DNA of 64,000 bases from Ascidia mentula. Its lineage: Eukaryota > Chordata > Ascidiacea > Phlebobranchia > Ascidiidae. Position numbers and translations under genes: made by a program. A model generated the notes under the pieces. It was not told where the DNA came from. It worked only from the letters and a program-made list of their open reading frames with translations, and searched no databases. This document shows, piece after piece, positions 36,291 through 55,897 of the stretch (positions within the stretch are counted from its first letter, which is position 1; each line of letters starts with the position of its first letter). Location: assembly GCA_947561715.1 (NCBI GenBank), contig OX387202.1:13777001-13841000 (forward strand), given 5' to 3'.

Positions 36291-37078
36291 TTTGCACCAT
36301 TTGCAGGATGCCTGATTCCTGTTAGCTTTTTCCTTTGTCTGTTGCTTGTTTTTCGCAGAAATGCCCACGTCAATAATTGTAACAGTTAAAAACAATCAAA
36401 ACCACAAAGTATTGTACGTTGGAATAAGCGATAGAGGTCCAGTTTCAATGCCTCTAAGACCGGTATGGGTCTTCTTTAGATATTTCCATATGCTTAACCT
36501 TGACAGGTCGTACTTGCTGCACCCCTCCCATGTGGGCTCTGGAGGCCTGTACTTACCACTTTCCATCTTATATGTTAGGTTTAAATTTGCAGTAGAATGT
36601 GTAAAGCGAATTAACAGCGCAAACCACCTGCCGTTTGCACGACATGGGGGTGTTTTTTGGCATGCGAGAACCCCCATCCATCCCACATGCACAAGCAAGC
36701 CGATTAAAAACAATTTCAACAAAACATCACTGCCGCAAGCATCTGGGGCAGAATAATCGACACAACGAGAAACCAGAAGACAACAGCAGTCACAGCGTCA
36801 AAATTCCAGCACAAAGTCGGTTTAAAATATGGACGGCAAAGTCTTTTGTTTGCCTGGCACGTTCGCCCTCAGCAAGCGGTCGTTGCTTTGGCGATGGTTC
36901 CGCTTGGAATGCACTGACCAATCAGAGGCGAGGAGGCCGATAGTATAAAGTTGTGTTCTCGTGAACACGTTTTGTCAATCTACGTTGAACTAGCAGAGAC
37001 GCGTAACTGTCGAAACGCTTGTTCTTATTGAAAAACTGCCATTTTTCGGTTGAATTCGCAGCAACTTTACACTACAAA
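36291..37078 (+). promoter_or_regulatory. Promoter and 5' UTR of alpha-tubulin gene A
   Basis: A CCAAT box (36918-36922, in GACCAATCAGAGGCG) and a TATAAA box (36944-36949) are followed by about 130 bases to the ATG. These boxes are kept in all six promoter copies. GTTGCTTTGGCGAT (36882-36895) resembles an RFX X-box only loosely. Confidence 0.75.
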
Positions 37079-41293
<4,215 letters not shown>

Positions 41294-43407
41294 GAGCTCT
41301 GATCTCAGTTGATCCATTGGCCGGTTTTCCCGCTTGTGATTTCTATGTGAATACACCGAGCATTTAAATGTGTTTGTTGTTAATTGACTCCGCTGTCACA
41401 TCTATCAGAAAAGCGTTAAGACGGAATATTAAACACCAGGGGGCGCTAAAGATGAAAGTCCGCAAAGGAAAACATGGGTTTCAATCTCGCTGTTTGGTAA
41501 AAAAAAAAAAAAAAATCGCGTCCAAGACGCCTTCCGCAAGCCTACACCCTAATACCAAGTACAAAACCTGATTGTATCTTGGGTCCAAGATGACATGGCT
41601 TCGAATCCTGGTTTGGTAAAAAATACTTGCGTTCGACATCTGTCCACCGAAAAATAACGGAATACCATATGTAATAAAACATCGTGCGGAAAGAATCAAA
41701 ACATGGATTAAAAAGCTGCGTAACAGCGTTCCAACATTCCTGGTCATTTCCACAACAATTACAGTTTGTGTATAGACCGCATATCAGTAATTATATTAAA
41801 ATTGTTTTGCCCGCGGGGAATGCCCGTCTTGTACTCCCTAACCCTTTTCTACGCAATTGCAAAAAAAATTGTCACAGGATAGTTGCTTTGGTTGCCCCCT
41901 GGGACTGTTTTTGCTATCCTGTAGGACAAAAGATCCTCCTGGAGGCTCCTCAGATCCTTGCTGTGTTTTGGCGGATACAGCTGCAATCAATTTTTTTTCT
42001 CTATAAATAGTACCAGTAGATCTTCATGGGTCACTGACCACAGGAATTGTTGTTGGCAAAAAACCAAATCACTCAGTATGGGTATTAATGGTGATAGCCT
42101 TCAAAACTAGATTTTTGGGATTTAATACTGATATGCGGCCTTAAGGAAAATTAGCCATTTTGTAAACTGCGGAATGTGTGTCAAATTTAGGCTTAAATTT
42201 GTAAGTTTATGTATTTCGAGGAACATGGAAAGGTTTTCAAGCATCTCCAGTCACTTATTGCCACCTAGTGACAAAAAAACATTTTTCTAATGCTTTATGT
42301 GCATGAATATGTGTGGCCAGTTTTCACAGGCATTTAAATGGCCCGAAAAATTGATTTAAGAGCATGAATTCTCTGCATGAACAGTCCACAACACATTTTG
42401 GGTTGATTTTACCACAGAGCTTTGATGATTTTTCTTCATTTGTAATGGCATTGTTACATTAGCTGTCTTTTTCCCAATATCAATTTGGCTTAACAATAAC
42501 GCTTGCAATTGCTCAAATCAAATGTTACTACACTTTACGTTGTCATAATTAATTAACAAAATTACTTATTTAACTCTGAGCTATATTTATTACCCCAGAG
42601 AGAAGTGGTCCATCACCATATGAATGGTGCTTCATACGAACAGATTCACTGCTCACGCCATTGAAACCGAAGCAATTTTCAACATATTCTGGGTATGTGC
42701 TACTATTTTACCAATAAAGTAGCTCCTAGTTTGGTTTATCAATTGATTTTTAGCAAATAAATGCATTGCATGGTCTTGTATGCAAGTTAATAACACAATT
42801 CTCATGTAATTTTCATGGTGTTGAGATGTTCATAATTTCCTACCACAATGCATGCCCCCTAATTGGCCTTTGGATGTTGATTAATTAACACCTGTGTCAT
42901 GTAATTAAGTATTGGACATGCAGATAATTGTTGCATGACTGCCTCGTGATATTTGGTTCCATTCTATGTGACCGGTTTGGGGCTTGAAGCATCATCCTCT
43001 GCCTATCAGTTGTCTTGGCGGTAACTCTGTTGACAAGGCCATTTTCTGTTGTTTAGGGGGTGTTAGTAAAACAGCTACAACTCTGGATCCGATGATCAAA
43101 CAGGTGTGAAACTTCACAATGTAATAGTTGAATGGCTCATGTATGGACTTCACAGAACAATTGCGATTTTGGGCGGATGCGCCACTATTTAAGGAAAATT
43201 AGCCATTTTGTAAACTGCGCAATGTGTGTCAAATTTAGGCTTAAATTTGTAAGTTTATGTATTTCGAGGAACATGGAAAGGTTTTCAAGCATCTCCAGTC
43301 ACTTATTGCCACCTAGTGACAAAAAAACATGTTTCTAATGCTTTATTGGCCTTTGGATGTTGATTAATTAACACCTGTGTCATGTAATTAAGTATTGGAC
43401 ATGCAGG
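41294..43407 (+). other. 3' flank of alpha-tubulin gene A
   Basis: Contains the 3' UTR, a SINE-like unit (about 41440-41640) and AT-rich DNA with a block, about 42360-42960, that recurs in the other units. A 108-codon plus-strand frame at 41684-42010 recurs with the array but carries no motif and is not called. Confidence 0.6.
41440..41640 (+). mobile_element. tRNA-derived SINE-like dimer
   Basis: Two similar halves: GGGTTTCAATCTCGC then TTTGGT and a long A run (about 41498-41515), and GGCTTCGAATCCTGG then TTTGGTAAAAAA. Each has a Pol III B-box-like core (GGTTTCAATC, GCTTCGAATCC). Copies are at about 50690-50880 (gene B) and 60530-60720 (gene C). The unit resembles 35955-36020. Confidence 0.55.
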
Positions 43408-44935
43408 GTGTTTTTTGGCATGCAAGAACCCCGATCCATCCCCACATGCACAAGCCGATTAAAAACAATTTCAACAAAACATCACTGCCGCAAACATCTG
43501 GGGCAGAATAATCGACACAACGAGAAACCAGAAGACAACAGCAGTCACAGCGTCAAAATTCCAGCACAAAGTCGGTTTGAAATATGGACGGCAAAGTCTT
43601 TTGTTTGCCTGGCACGTTCGCGCTCAGCAAGCGGTCGTTGCTTTGGCGATGGTTCCGCTTGGAATGCACTGACCAATCAGAGGCGAGGAGACCGATAGTA
43701 TAAAGTTGTGTTCTCGTGAACACGTTTTGTCAATCTACGTTGAACTAGCAGAGACGCGTAACTGTCGAAACGCTTGTTCTTATTGAAAAACTGCCATTTT
43801 TCGGTTGAATTCGCAGAAACTTTACACTACAAAATGGTAAGTGTGTTGTATATTGTGTGTTACATACGTTCTTATGCAGCGACTGTTTATAGCTCCGGAA
43901 CGAAACAATCGTTACGTCATAAGTAAACTTAAGTTATGATACGAAAGGTTAAATTTTATAAACCGGTAGAACTGTTTCTACAAGCGTTTCAGGCAAAACT
44001 ATGGGTAACACTAATTTACGGAATAAGGAATCTAAGGAAACTCACACTAATTTACGGAGCTAAGGAACCTAAGGAAAATCACAGACACTAAATTACGGAG
44101 CTAAGGAACGGAAATAGACGACCTTGTCCAGTTCCGTGAGCCCTATCTGCATTCCTTAGACGCCATTGGCCAGTTCCGTACGCTCTATATATTTTCCTAA
44201 GACTATTTCCGTTCCTTAGCTCCGTAAATTAGTGTATGCGATTTTCCTTAGCTCCGTAAATTAATGTGAGTTTCCTCAGGTTCCTTATTCCGTAAATTAG
44301 TGTTACCCAAAACTATTTCTAATACACCGCGACGCTGTTGCTGGAATGTAAACCAAGTTAAATATTAAACAGATTGGCATGTTTAGTAGCGGAATAAACA
44401 AGATAAGCGTTAGGAACCCAAACACGATGCCACCAATTGCAAGGAAATTGTTGCGTTAGTCATTCTAAATACACCAGAAATATCGTTATTTGCACATATG
44501 GAAATTGGTCAATTTCTTTTGCTTTAAACACGCAAAGATGAGCATATCTGTGACTGTGTACTTTATCGTTGTATCCGTAAGCGCACTCGAACAAGGCTTT
44601 AAACTCAACCCTCTCCTACCCCAGCAGTTCGTCGAAAGCTTTTGAATTCCACTCAAGCATTGACAGTTTGTCAATTGCTGAGAGAGCCTAGGTCCTTTGA
44701 GATACTGTGGTATTTTACTGTCGAGTAACGTGATAGTTTTAAACGATTTTTTAACTTCACTTCTGGGGTTTTAATTAGTTTACTTAATGGGGTCGGTAGC
44801 TTTGTCCTGTCCACACGGAGGCAAGACATGACCTGTTTTGCAGAATCGAATGCTTTCTTCTCGTAACTCGAAACTATACAGAAACCAGTTCCTTTCTACG
44901 TCTCGATTAAATGCTACAAACCTGCCATTAAAGTC
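43408..44935 (+). promoter_or_regulatory. Second alpha-tubulin promoter and Met exon (P1, unit B)
   Basis: A copy of the tubulin promoter with CCAAT (43673-43677), TATAAA (43699-43704), 5' UTR, Met exon 43834-43836 with intact donor gtaagt, and the first 1.1 kb of intron 1. It stops at a TTAA (44936) without exon 2. The nearest downstream exon 2 is that of gene B at 47623, 3.8 kb away, beyond gene B's own promoter. Either an alternative first exon of gene B or crossing-over debris. Confidence 0.8.
44003..44308. mobile_element. Foldback DNA element, complete copy (306 bp)
   Basis: Ends are GGGTAACACTAATTTACGG and its inverse, flanked by AAAACTAT on both sides. The two arms of about 107-116 bp are inverted copies, with an indel of about 9 bp between them, around a central part of about 85 bp. 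No coding capacity. An 8-bp duplication with GG-starting long inverted repeats is compatible with Merlin- or Mutator-like families; not assigned. Confidence 0.88.
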
Positions 44936-46310
44936 TTAACTCTTTCCACTCCGGACCATTTTCGCTGAACTGGCTCTAGAATCCGGGATTTTTGAGCAAA
45001 AATGACAACTTTCAAACACTTCCCATTTCGTGAATATATAAATTAAAGCGGTTACCAGTATCGCAAAAGAAAGGGTAAACCCCCGTGCTGTATCTAGGCA
45101 AGTTTCAGCTTGTTGCGAACAGTAGTTCGATGATTTTATGGCTTTCACCGATAGGACCTTTTTCAACTTTTTCCAAACTAGTGAAAATTGCTTGTTTTGG
45201 GGTATGGTTGCAAATGAAATACTCACGGCCCAATTGTAAGGTGTAATAGTTAGATTTTTGGTGTGTAACACACCAATGTAATGTGGGGTCAGGGAAAAAT
45301 TACAATTCTTGTCCAGTGATAGTTGTTTTTATGTAACAGCCCATCGAATTTTCACATTTTTTCTCAAATATGGTGAAAAATCTAGAAAATACTTTTCTGA
45401 ACTTTGTATATATCTAACTTACTTGTGAGGATTTTTTTGTACACAGGCTTTGTAGTGCTGTAGTATGCATTATGCAAACATCTATTTACAAAAATAAGTC
45501 AAAACCTGTTCAAAAATTTCTCAAATTTTCAAAAATGTCTTGTTATACTATTTGCATGTGTTCTTTTCACCATCTATACATTCGAAATACTCACAGGCTT
45601 GTTTTTTATTCAAAGTAGTTTAAATTTTTACCAAATGGAGTACTACAAGTGTGCTTTTATGGAAAATTTTGACTTCACTGATAGCATGTGTAGTTTTTCC
45701 ACAAAGACCCTTGCAAATCATGCATTTTTTAGTATTTTTCAAAAAACAACCATGAAGAAATGAAAGAAGAGAAACAGAGTAAAAAAAGACTATACACAAT
45801 ATTTAACCATGTTGTGAAACTGTACATGCAATTATTTACACATAATGTCACACTGAATGTTTGACAACTGTATAAATTGCTTTTGAACTGCTCTGGCTGT
45901 TGTCTGAAGTTGCTCGACTGACCTTGTCGAAACCTTTCTTTGAATGGAGAAATTGGATTGCATTTTCAAATGTGTTGTGGTTATGAAGGTTTCTTTGTGA
46001 TATCCATGTTTATTGTAATGCAAAAAAAGGTATTTGGGTCTGATACTACAACTGGGACCAATTCATGTAACAACATTTTCTTGTCGTTTGGTCTTAGAAA
46101 TGCCCCCCACTTGCCATACTTTACCTCCAAATGCATTTTGGACCTGTTTTGCCAAAACTGCTTTCTGTTTTTGCACAGTACAAGGTTTTTCTTGATTCAG
46201 GTACAAACTGATTAATTACAGGACAAAAATATCTAGTCGACTCATTCCTTTTTTACCACAAGAACCATTATCTTGCATTTGCTTCTCAGGCTTTATGACG
46301 TCACAGTGAA
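44936..46310. other. Spacer X (unit B), joined at a TTAA
   Basis: Unrelated to tubulin intron. It begins TTAACTCTTTCCACTCCGG exactly where unit A reads TTAAGTAAAAAATG (38161). TTAA is the target of piggyBac- and Kolobok-type elements, so X may derive from such an element, but no matching right end is seen. AT-rich, with short frames only. The copy in unit C is 54523-55897. Confidence 0.6.
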
Positions 46311-47070
46311 CTGTTAGCTTTTTCCTTTGTCTGTTGCTTGTTTTTCGCAGAAATGCCCACGTAAATAATTGTAACAGTTAAAAACAATCAAAACCACAAA
46401 GTATTGTACGTTGGAATAAGCGATAGAGGTCCAGTTTCAATCCCTCTAAGACCGGTATGGGTCTTCTTTAGATATTTCCATATGCTTAACCTTGACAGGT
46501 CGTACTTGCTGCACCCCTCCCATGTGGGCCCTGGAGGCCTGTACTTACCACTTTCCATCTTATATGTTAGGTTTAAATTTGCAGTAGAATGTGTAAAGCG
46601 AATTAACAGCGCAAACCACTTGCCGTTTGCACGACATGGGGGTGTTTTTTGGCATGCAAGAACCCCCATCCATCCCACATGCACAAGCAAGCCGATTAAA
46701 AACAATTTCAACAAAACATCACTGCCGCAAGCATCTGGGGCAGAATAATCGACACAACGAGAAACCAGAAGACAACAGCAGTCACAGCGTCAAAATTCCA
46801 GCACAAAGTTGGTTCAAAATATGGACGGCAAAGTTTTTTGTTTGCCTGGCACGTTCGCGCTCAGCAAGCGGTCGTTGCTTTGGCGATGGTTCCGCTTGGA
46901 ATGCACTGACCAATCAGAGGCGAGGAGGCCGATAGTATAAAGTTGTGTTCTCATGAACACGTTTTGTCAATCTACGTTGAACTAGCAGAGACGCGTAACT
47001 GTCGAAACGCTTGTTCTCATTGAAAAACTGCCATTTTTCGGTTGAATTCGCAGAAACTTTACACTACAAA
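46311..47070 (+). promoter_or_regulatory. Promoter and 5' UTR of alpha-tubulin gene B
   Basis: CCAAT at 46910-46914 and TATAAA at 46936-46941, about 130 bases before the ATG. Same organisation as gene A, starting GTTAGCTTTTTCC. Confidence 0.75.
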
Positions 47071-50545
<3,475 letters not shown>

Positions 50546-52979
50546 GAGCTCTGATCTCAGTTGATCTATTGGCCGGTTTTCCCGCTTGTGATTTCTATGT
50601 GAATACACCGAGCATTTAAATGTGTTTGTTGTTAATTGACTCCGCTGTCACATCTATCAGAAAAGCGTTAAGACGGAATATTAAACACCAGGGGGCGCTA
50701 AAGATGAAAGTCCGCAAAGGAAAACATGGGTTTCAATCTCGCTGTTTGGTCAAAAAAAAAAAAAAATCGCGTCCAAGACGCCTTCCGCAAGCCTACACCC
50801 TAATACTAAGTACAAAACCTGATTGTATCTTGGGTCCAAGATGACATGGCTTCGAATCCTGGTTTGGTAAAAAATACTTGCGTTCGACATCTGTCCACCG
50901 AAAAATAACGGAATGCCATATGTAATAAAACATCGTGCGGAAAGAATGAAAACATGGATTAAAAAGCTGCGTAACAGCGTTCCAACATTCCTGGTCATTT
51001 CCACAACAATTACAGTTTGTGTATAGACCGCATATCAGTAATTATATTAAAATAGTTTTGCCCGCGGGGAATGCCCGTCTTGTACTCCCTAACCCTTTTC
51101 TACGCAATTGCAAAAAAAATTGTCACAGGAAAGTTGCTTTGGTTGCCCCCTGGGACTGTTTTTGCTATCCTGTAGGACAAAAGATCCTCCTGGAGGCTCC
51201 TCAGATCCTTACTGTGTTTTGGCGGATGCAGCTGCAATCAATTTTTTTTTTCTATAAATAGTACCAGTAGATCTTCATGGGTCACTGACCACAGGAATTG
51301 TTGTTGGCAAAAAACCAAATCACTCAGTGAGGGCATTTAAATGGCCCGAAAAATTGATTTAAGAGCATGAATTCTCTGCATGAACAGTCCACAACACATT
51401 TCGGGTTGATTTTACCACAGAGCTTTGATGATTTTTCTTCATTTGTAATGGCATTGTTATATTAGCTGTCTTTTTCCCAATATCAATTTGGCTTAATAAT
51501 AACGCTTGCAATTGCTCAAATCAAATGTTACTACACTTTACGTTGTCATAATTAATTAACAAAATTACTTATTTAACTCTGAGCTATATTTATTACCCCA
51601 GAGAGAAGTGGTCCATCACCATATGAATGGTGCTTCATACGAACAGATTCACTGCTCACGCCATTGAAACCGAAGCAATTTTCAACATATTCTGGGTATG
51701 TGCTACTATTTTACCAATAAAGTAGCTCCTAGTTTGGTTTATCAATTGATTTTTAGCAAATAAATGCATTGCATGGTCTTGTATGCAAGTTAATAACACA
51801 ATTCTTATGTAATTTTCATGGTGTTGAGATGTTCATAATTTCCTACCACAATGCATGCCCCCTAATTGGCCTTTGGATGTTGATTAATTAACACCTGTGT
51901 CATGTAATTAAGTATTGGACATGCAGATAATTGTTGCATGACTGCCTCGTGATATTTGGTTCCATTCTATGTGACCGGTTTGGGGCTTGAAGCATCATCC
52001 TCTGCCTATCAGTTGTCTTGGCGGTAACTCTGTTGACAAGGCCATTTTCTGTTGTTTAGGGGGTGTTAGTAAAACAGCTACAACTCTGGATCCGATGATC
52101 AAACAGGTGTGAAACTTCACAATGTAATAGTTTAATGGCTCATGTATTGGACTTCACAGAACAATTGCGATTTTGGGCGGATGCGCCACTCTTTAAGGAA
52201 AATTAGCCATTTTGTAAACTGCGCAATGTGTGTCAAATTTAGGCTTAAATTTGTAAGTTTATGTATTTCGAGGAACATGGAAAGGTTTTCAAGCATCTCC
52301 AGTCACTTATTGCCACCTAGTGACAAAAAAACATTTTTCTAATGCTTTATGTGCATGAATATGTGTGGCCAGTTCTTCAATCACAGGCATTTAAATGGCC
52401 CGAAAAATTGATTTAAGAGCATGAATTCTCTGCATGAACAGTCCACAACACATTTCGGGTTGATTTTACCACAGAGCTTTGATGATTTTTCTTCATTTGT
52501 AATGGCATTTTTACATTAGCTGTCTTTTTCCCAATATCAATTTGGCTTGATAATAACGCTTGCAATTGCTCAAATCAAATGTTACTACACTTTACGTTGT
52601 CATAATTAATTAACAAAATTACTTATTTAACTCTGAGCTATATTTATTACCCCAGAGAGAAGTGGTCCATCACCATATGAATGGTGCTTCATACGAACAG
52701 ATTCACTGCTCACGCCATTGAAACCGAAGCAATTTTCAACATATTCTGGGTATGTGCTACTATTTTACCAATAAAGTAGCTCCTAGTTTGGTTTATCAAT
52801 TGATTTTTAGCAAATAAATGCATTGCATGGTCTTGTATGCAAGTTAATAACACAATTCTCATGTAATTTTCATGGTGTTGAGATGTTCATAATTTCCTAC
52901 CACAATGCATGCCCCCTAATTGGCCTTTGGATGTTGATTAATTAACACCTGTGTCATGTAATTAAGTATTGGACATGCA
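50546..52979 (+). other. 3' flank of alpha-tubulin gene B
   Basis: 3' UTR, SINE-like unit (50690-50880), then a duplicated block: about 51332-51925 and about 52386-52979 are near-identical (GCATTTAAATGGCCCG to GTATTGGACATGCAG), an offset of about 1.05 kb. No gene recognised. Confidence 0.7.
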
Positions 52980-54522
52980 GGGTGTTTTTTGGCATGCGAG
53001 AACCCCCATCCATCCCCACATGCACAAGCCGATTAAAAACAATTTCAACAAAACATCACTGCCGCAAGCATCTGGGGCAGAATAATCGACACAACGAGAA
53101 ACCAGAAGACAACAGCAGTCACAGCGTCAAAATTCCAGCACAAAGTCGGTTTAAAATATGGACGGCAAAGTCTTTTGTTTGCCTGGCACGTTCGCGCTCA
53201 GCAAGCGGTCGTTGCTTTGGCGATGGTTCCGCTTGGAATGCACTGACCAATCAGAGGCGAGGAGGCCGATAGTATAAAGTTGTGTTCTCGTGAACACGGT
53301 TTGTCAATCTACGTTGAACTAGCAGAGACGCGTAACTGTCGAAACGCTTGTTCTTATTGAAAAACTGCCATTTTTCGGTTGAATTCGCAGAAACTTTACA
53401 CTACAAAATGGTAAGTGTGTTGTATATTGTGTGTTACATACGTTCTTATGCAGCGACTGTTTATAGCTCCGGAACGAAACAATCGTTACGTCATAAGTAA
53501 ACTTAAGTTATGATACGAAAGGTTAAATTTTATAAACCGGTAGAACTGTTTCTACAAGCGTTTCAGGCAAAACTATGGGTAACACTAATTTACGGAATAA
53601 GGAATCTAAGGAAACTCACACTAATTTACGGAGCTAAGGAACCTAAGGAAAATCACAGACACTAAATTACGGAGCTAAGGAACGGAAATAGACGACCTTG
53701 TCCAGTTCCGTGAGCCCTATCTGCATTCCTTAGACGCCATTGGCCAGTTCCGTACGCTCTATATATTTTCCTTAGACTATTTCCGTTCCTTAGCTCCGTA
53801 AATTAGTGTATGTGATTTTCCTTAGCTCCGTAAATTAATGTGAGTTTCCTTAGGTTCCTTATTCCGTAAATTAGTGTTACCCAAAACTATTTCTAATACA
53901 CCGCGACGCTGTTGCTGGAATGTAAACCAAGTTAATTATTAAACAGATTGGCATGTTTAGTAGCGGAATAAACAAGATAAGCGTTAGGAACCCAAACACG
54001 ATGCCACCAATTGCAAGGAAATTGTTGCGTTAGTCATTCTAAATACACCAGAAATATCGTTATTTGCACATATGGAAATTGGTCAATTTCTTTTGCTTTA
54101 AACACGCAAAGATGAGCATATCTGTGACTGTGTACTTTATCGTTGTATCCGTAAGCGCACTCGAACAAGGCTTTAAACTCAACCCTCTCCTACCCCAGCA
54201 GTTCGTCGAAAGCTTTTGAATTCCACTCAAGCATTGACAGTTTGTCAATTGCTGAGAGAGCCTAGGTCCTTTGAGATACTGTGGTATTTTACTGTCGTAT
54301 TTTACTGTCGAGTAACGTGATAGTTTTAAACGATTTTTTAACTTCACTTCTGGGGTTTTAATTAGTTTACTTAATGGGGTCGGTAGCTTTGTCCTGTCCA
54401 CACGGAGGCAAGACATGACCTGTTTTGCAGAATCGAATGCTTTCTTCTCGTAACTCGAAACTATACAGAAACCAGTTCGTTTCTACGTCTCGATTAAATG
54501 CTGCAAACCTGCCATTAAAGAC
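52980..54522 (+). promoter_or_regulatory. Second alpha-tubulin promoter and Met exon (P1, unit C)
   Basis: Same structure as 43408-44935: promoter, Met exon 53408-53410 with donor gtaagt, 1.1 kb of intron 1, ending at TTAA (54523). No exon 2 before gene C's own promoter. Confidence 0.8.
53577..53882. mobile_element. Foldback DNA element, complete copy (306 bp)
   Basis: GGGTAAC ends flanked by AAAACTAT on both sides; near-identical to 44003-44308. Confidence 0.88.
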
Positions 54523-55897
54523 TTAACTCTTTCCACTCCGGACCATTTTCGCTGAACTGGCTCTAGAATCCGGGATTTTTGAGCAAAAATGACAATTTTC
54601 AAACACTTCCCATTTCGTGAATATATAAATTAAAGCGGTTACCAGTATCGCAAAAGAAAGGGTAAACCCCCGTGCTGTATCTAGGCAAGTTTCAGCTTGT
54701 TGCGAACAGTAGTTCGATGATTTTATGGCTTTCACCGATAGGACCTTTTTCAACTTTTTCCAAACTAGTGAAAATTGCTTGTTTTGGGGTATGGTTGCAA
54801 ATGAAATACTCACGGCCCAATTGTAAGGTGTAATAGTTAGATTTTTGGTGTGTAACACACCAATGTAATGTGGGGTCAGGGAAAAATTACAATTCTTGTC
54901 CAGTGATAGTTGTTTTTATGTAACAGCCCATCGAATTTTCACATTTTTTCTTAAATATGGTGAAAAATCTAGGAACTATTTTTCTGAACTTTGTATATAT
55001 CTAACTTACTTGTGAGGATTTTTTTGTACACAGGCTTTGTAGTGCTGTAGTATGCATTATGCAAACATTTATTTACAAAAATAAGTCAAAACCTGTTCAA
55101 AAATTTCTCAAATTTTCAAAAATGTCTTGTTATACTATTTGCACGTGTTCTTTTCACCATCTATACATTCGAAATACTCACAGGCTTGTTTTTTATTCAA
55201 AGTAGTTCAAATTTTTACCAAATGGAGTACTACAAGTGTGCTTTTATGGAAAATTTTGACTTCACTGATAGCATGTGTAGTTTTTCCACAAAGACCCTTG
55301 CAAATCATGCATTTTTTAGTATTTTTCAAAAAACAACCATGAAGAAATGAAAGAAGAGAAACAGAGTAAAAAAAGACTATACACAATATTTAACCATGTT
55401 GTGAAACTGTACATGCAATTATTTACACATAATGTCACACTGAATGTTTGACAACTGTATAAATTGCTTTTGAACTGCTCTGGCTGTTGTCTGAAGTTGC
55501 TCGACTGACCTTGTCGAAACCTTTCTTTGAATGGAGAAATTGGATTGCATTTTCAAATGTGTTGTGGTTATGAAGGTTTCTTTGTGATATCCATGTTTAT
55601 TGTAATGCAAAAAAAGGCATTTGGGTCTGATACTACAACTGGGTCCAATTCATGTAACAACATTTTCTTGTCGTTTGGTCTTAGAAATGCCCCCCACTTG
55701 CCATACTTTATCTCCAAATGCATTTTGGACCTGTTTTGCCAAAACTGCTTTCTGTTTTTGCACAGTACAAGGTTTTTCTTGATTCAGGTACAAACTGATT
55801 AATTACAGGACAAAAATATCTAGCCGACTCATTCCTTTTCTACCACAAGAACCATTATCTTGCATTTGCTTCTCAGGCTTTATGACGTCACAGTGAA
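54523..55897. other. Spacer X (unit C)
   Basis: Near-identical to 44936-46310, with the same TTAA junction to tubulin intron sequence. Confidence 0.65.

Noticed and set aside
36396-36722. 108-codon minus-strand frame with a signal-peptide-like start, repeated in each main tubulin promoter
   Set aside because: It lies upstream of the promoter boxes, and its repetition is explained by the array. No motif, no Cys pattern of a known secreted family.
41684-42010. 108-codon plus-strand frame in the tubulin 3' flank, repeated at 60755
   Set aside because: Copy at 51019 is shortened at its start; composition unlike the tubulin exons; no motif.
44936-45271. 111-codon minus-strand frame in spacer X, repeated at 54523
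   Set aside because: Ends at the TTAA junction and has no transposase motif; may be the edge of an element, not a gene.
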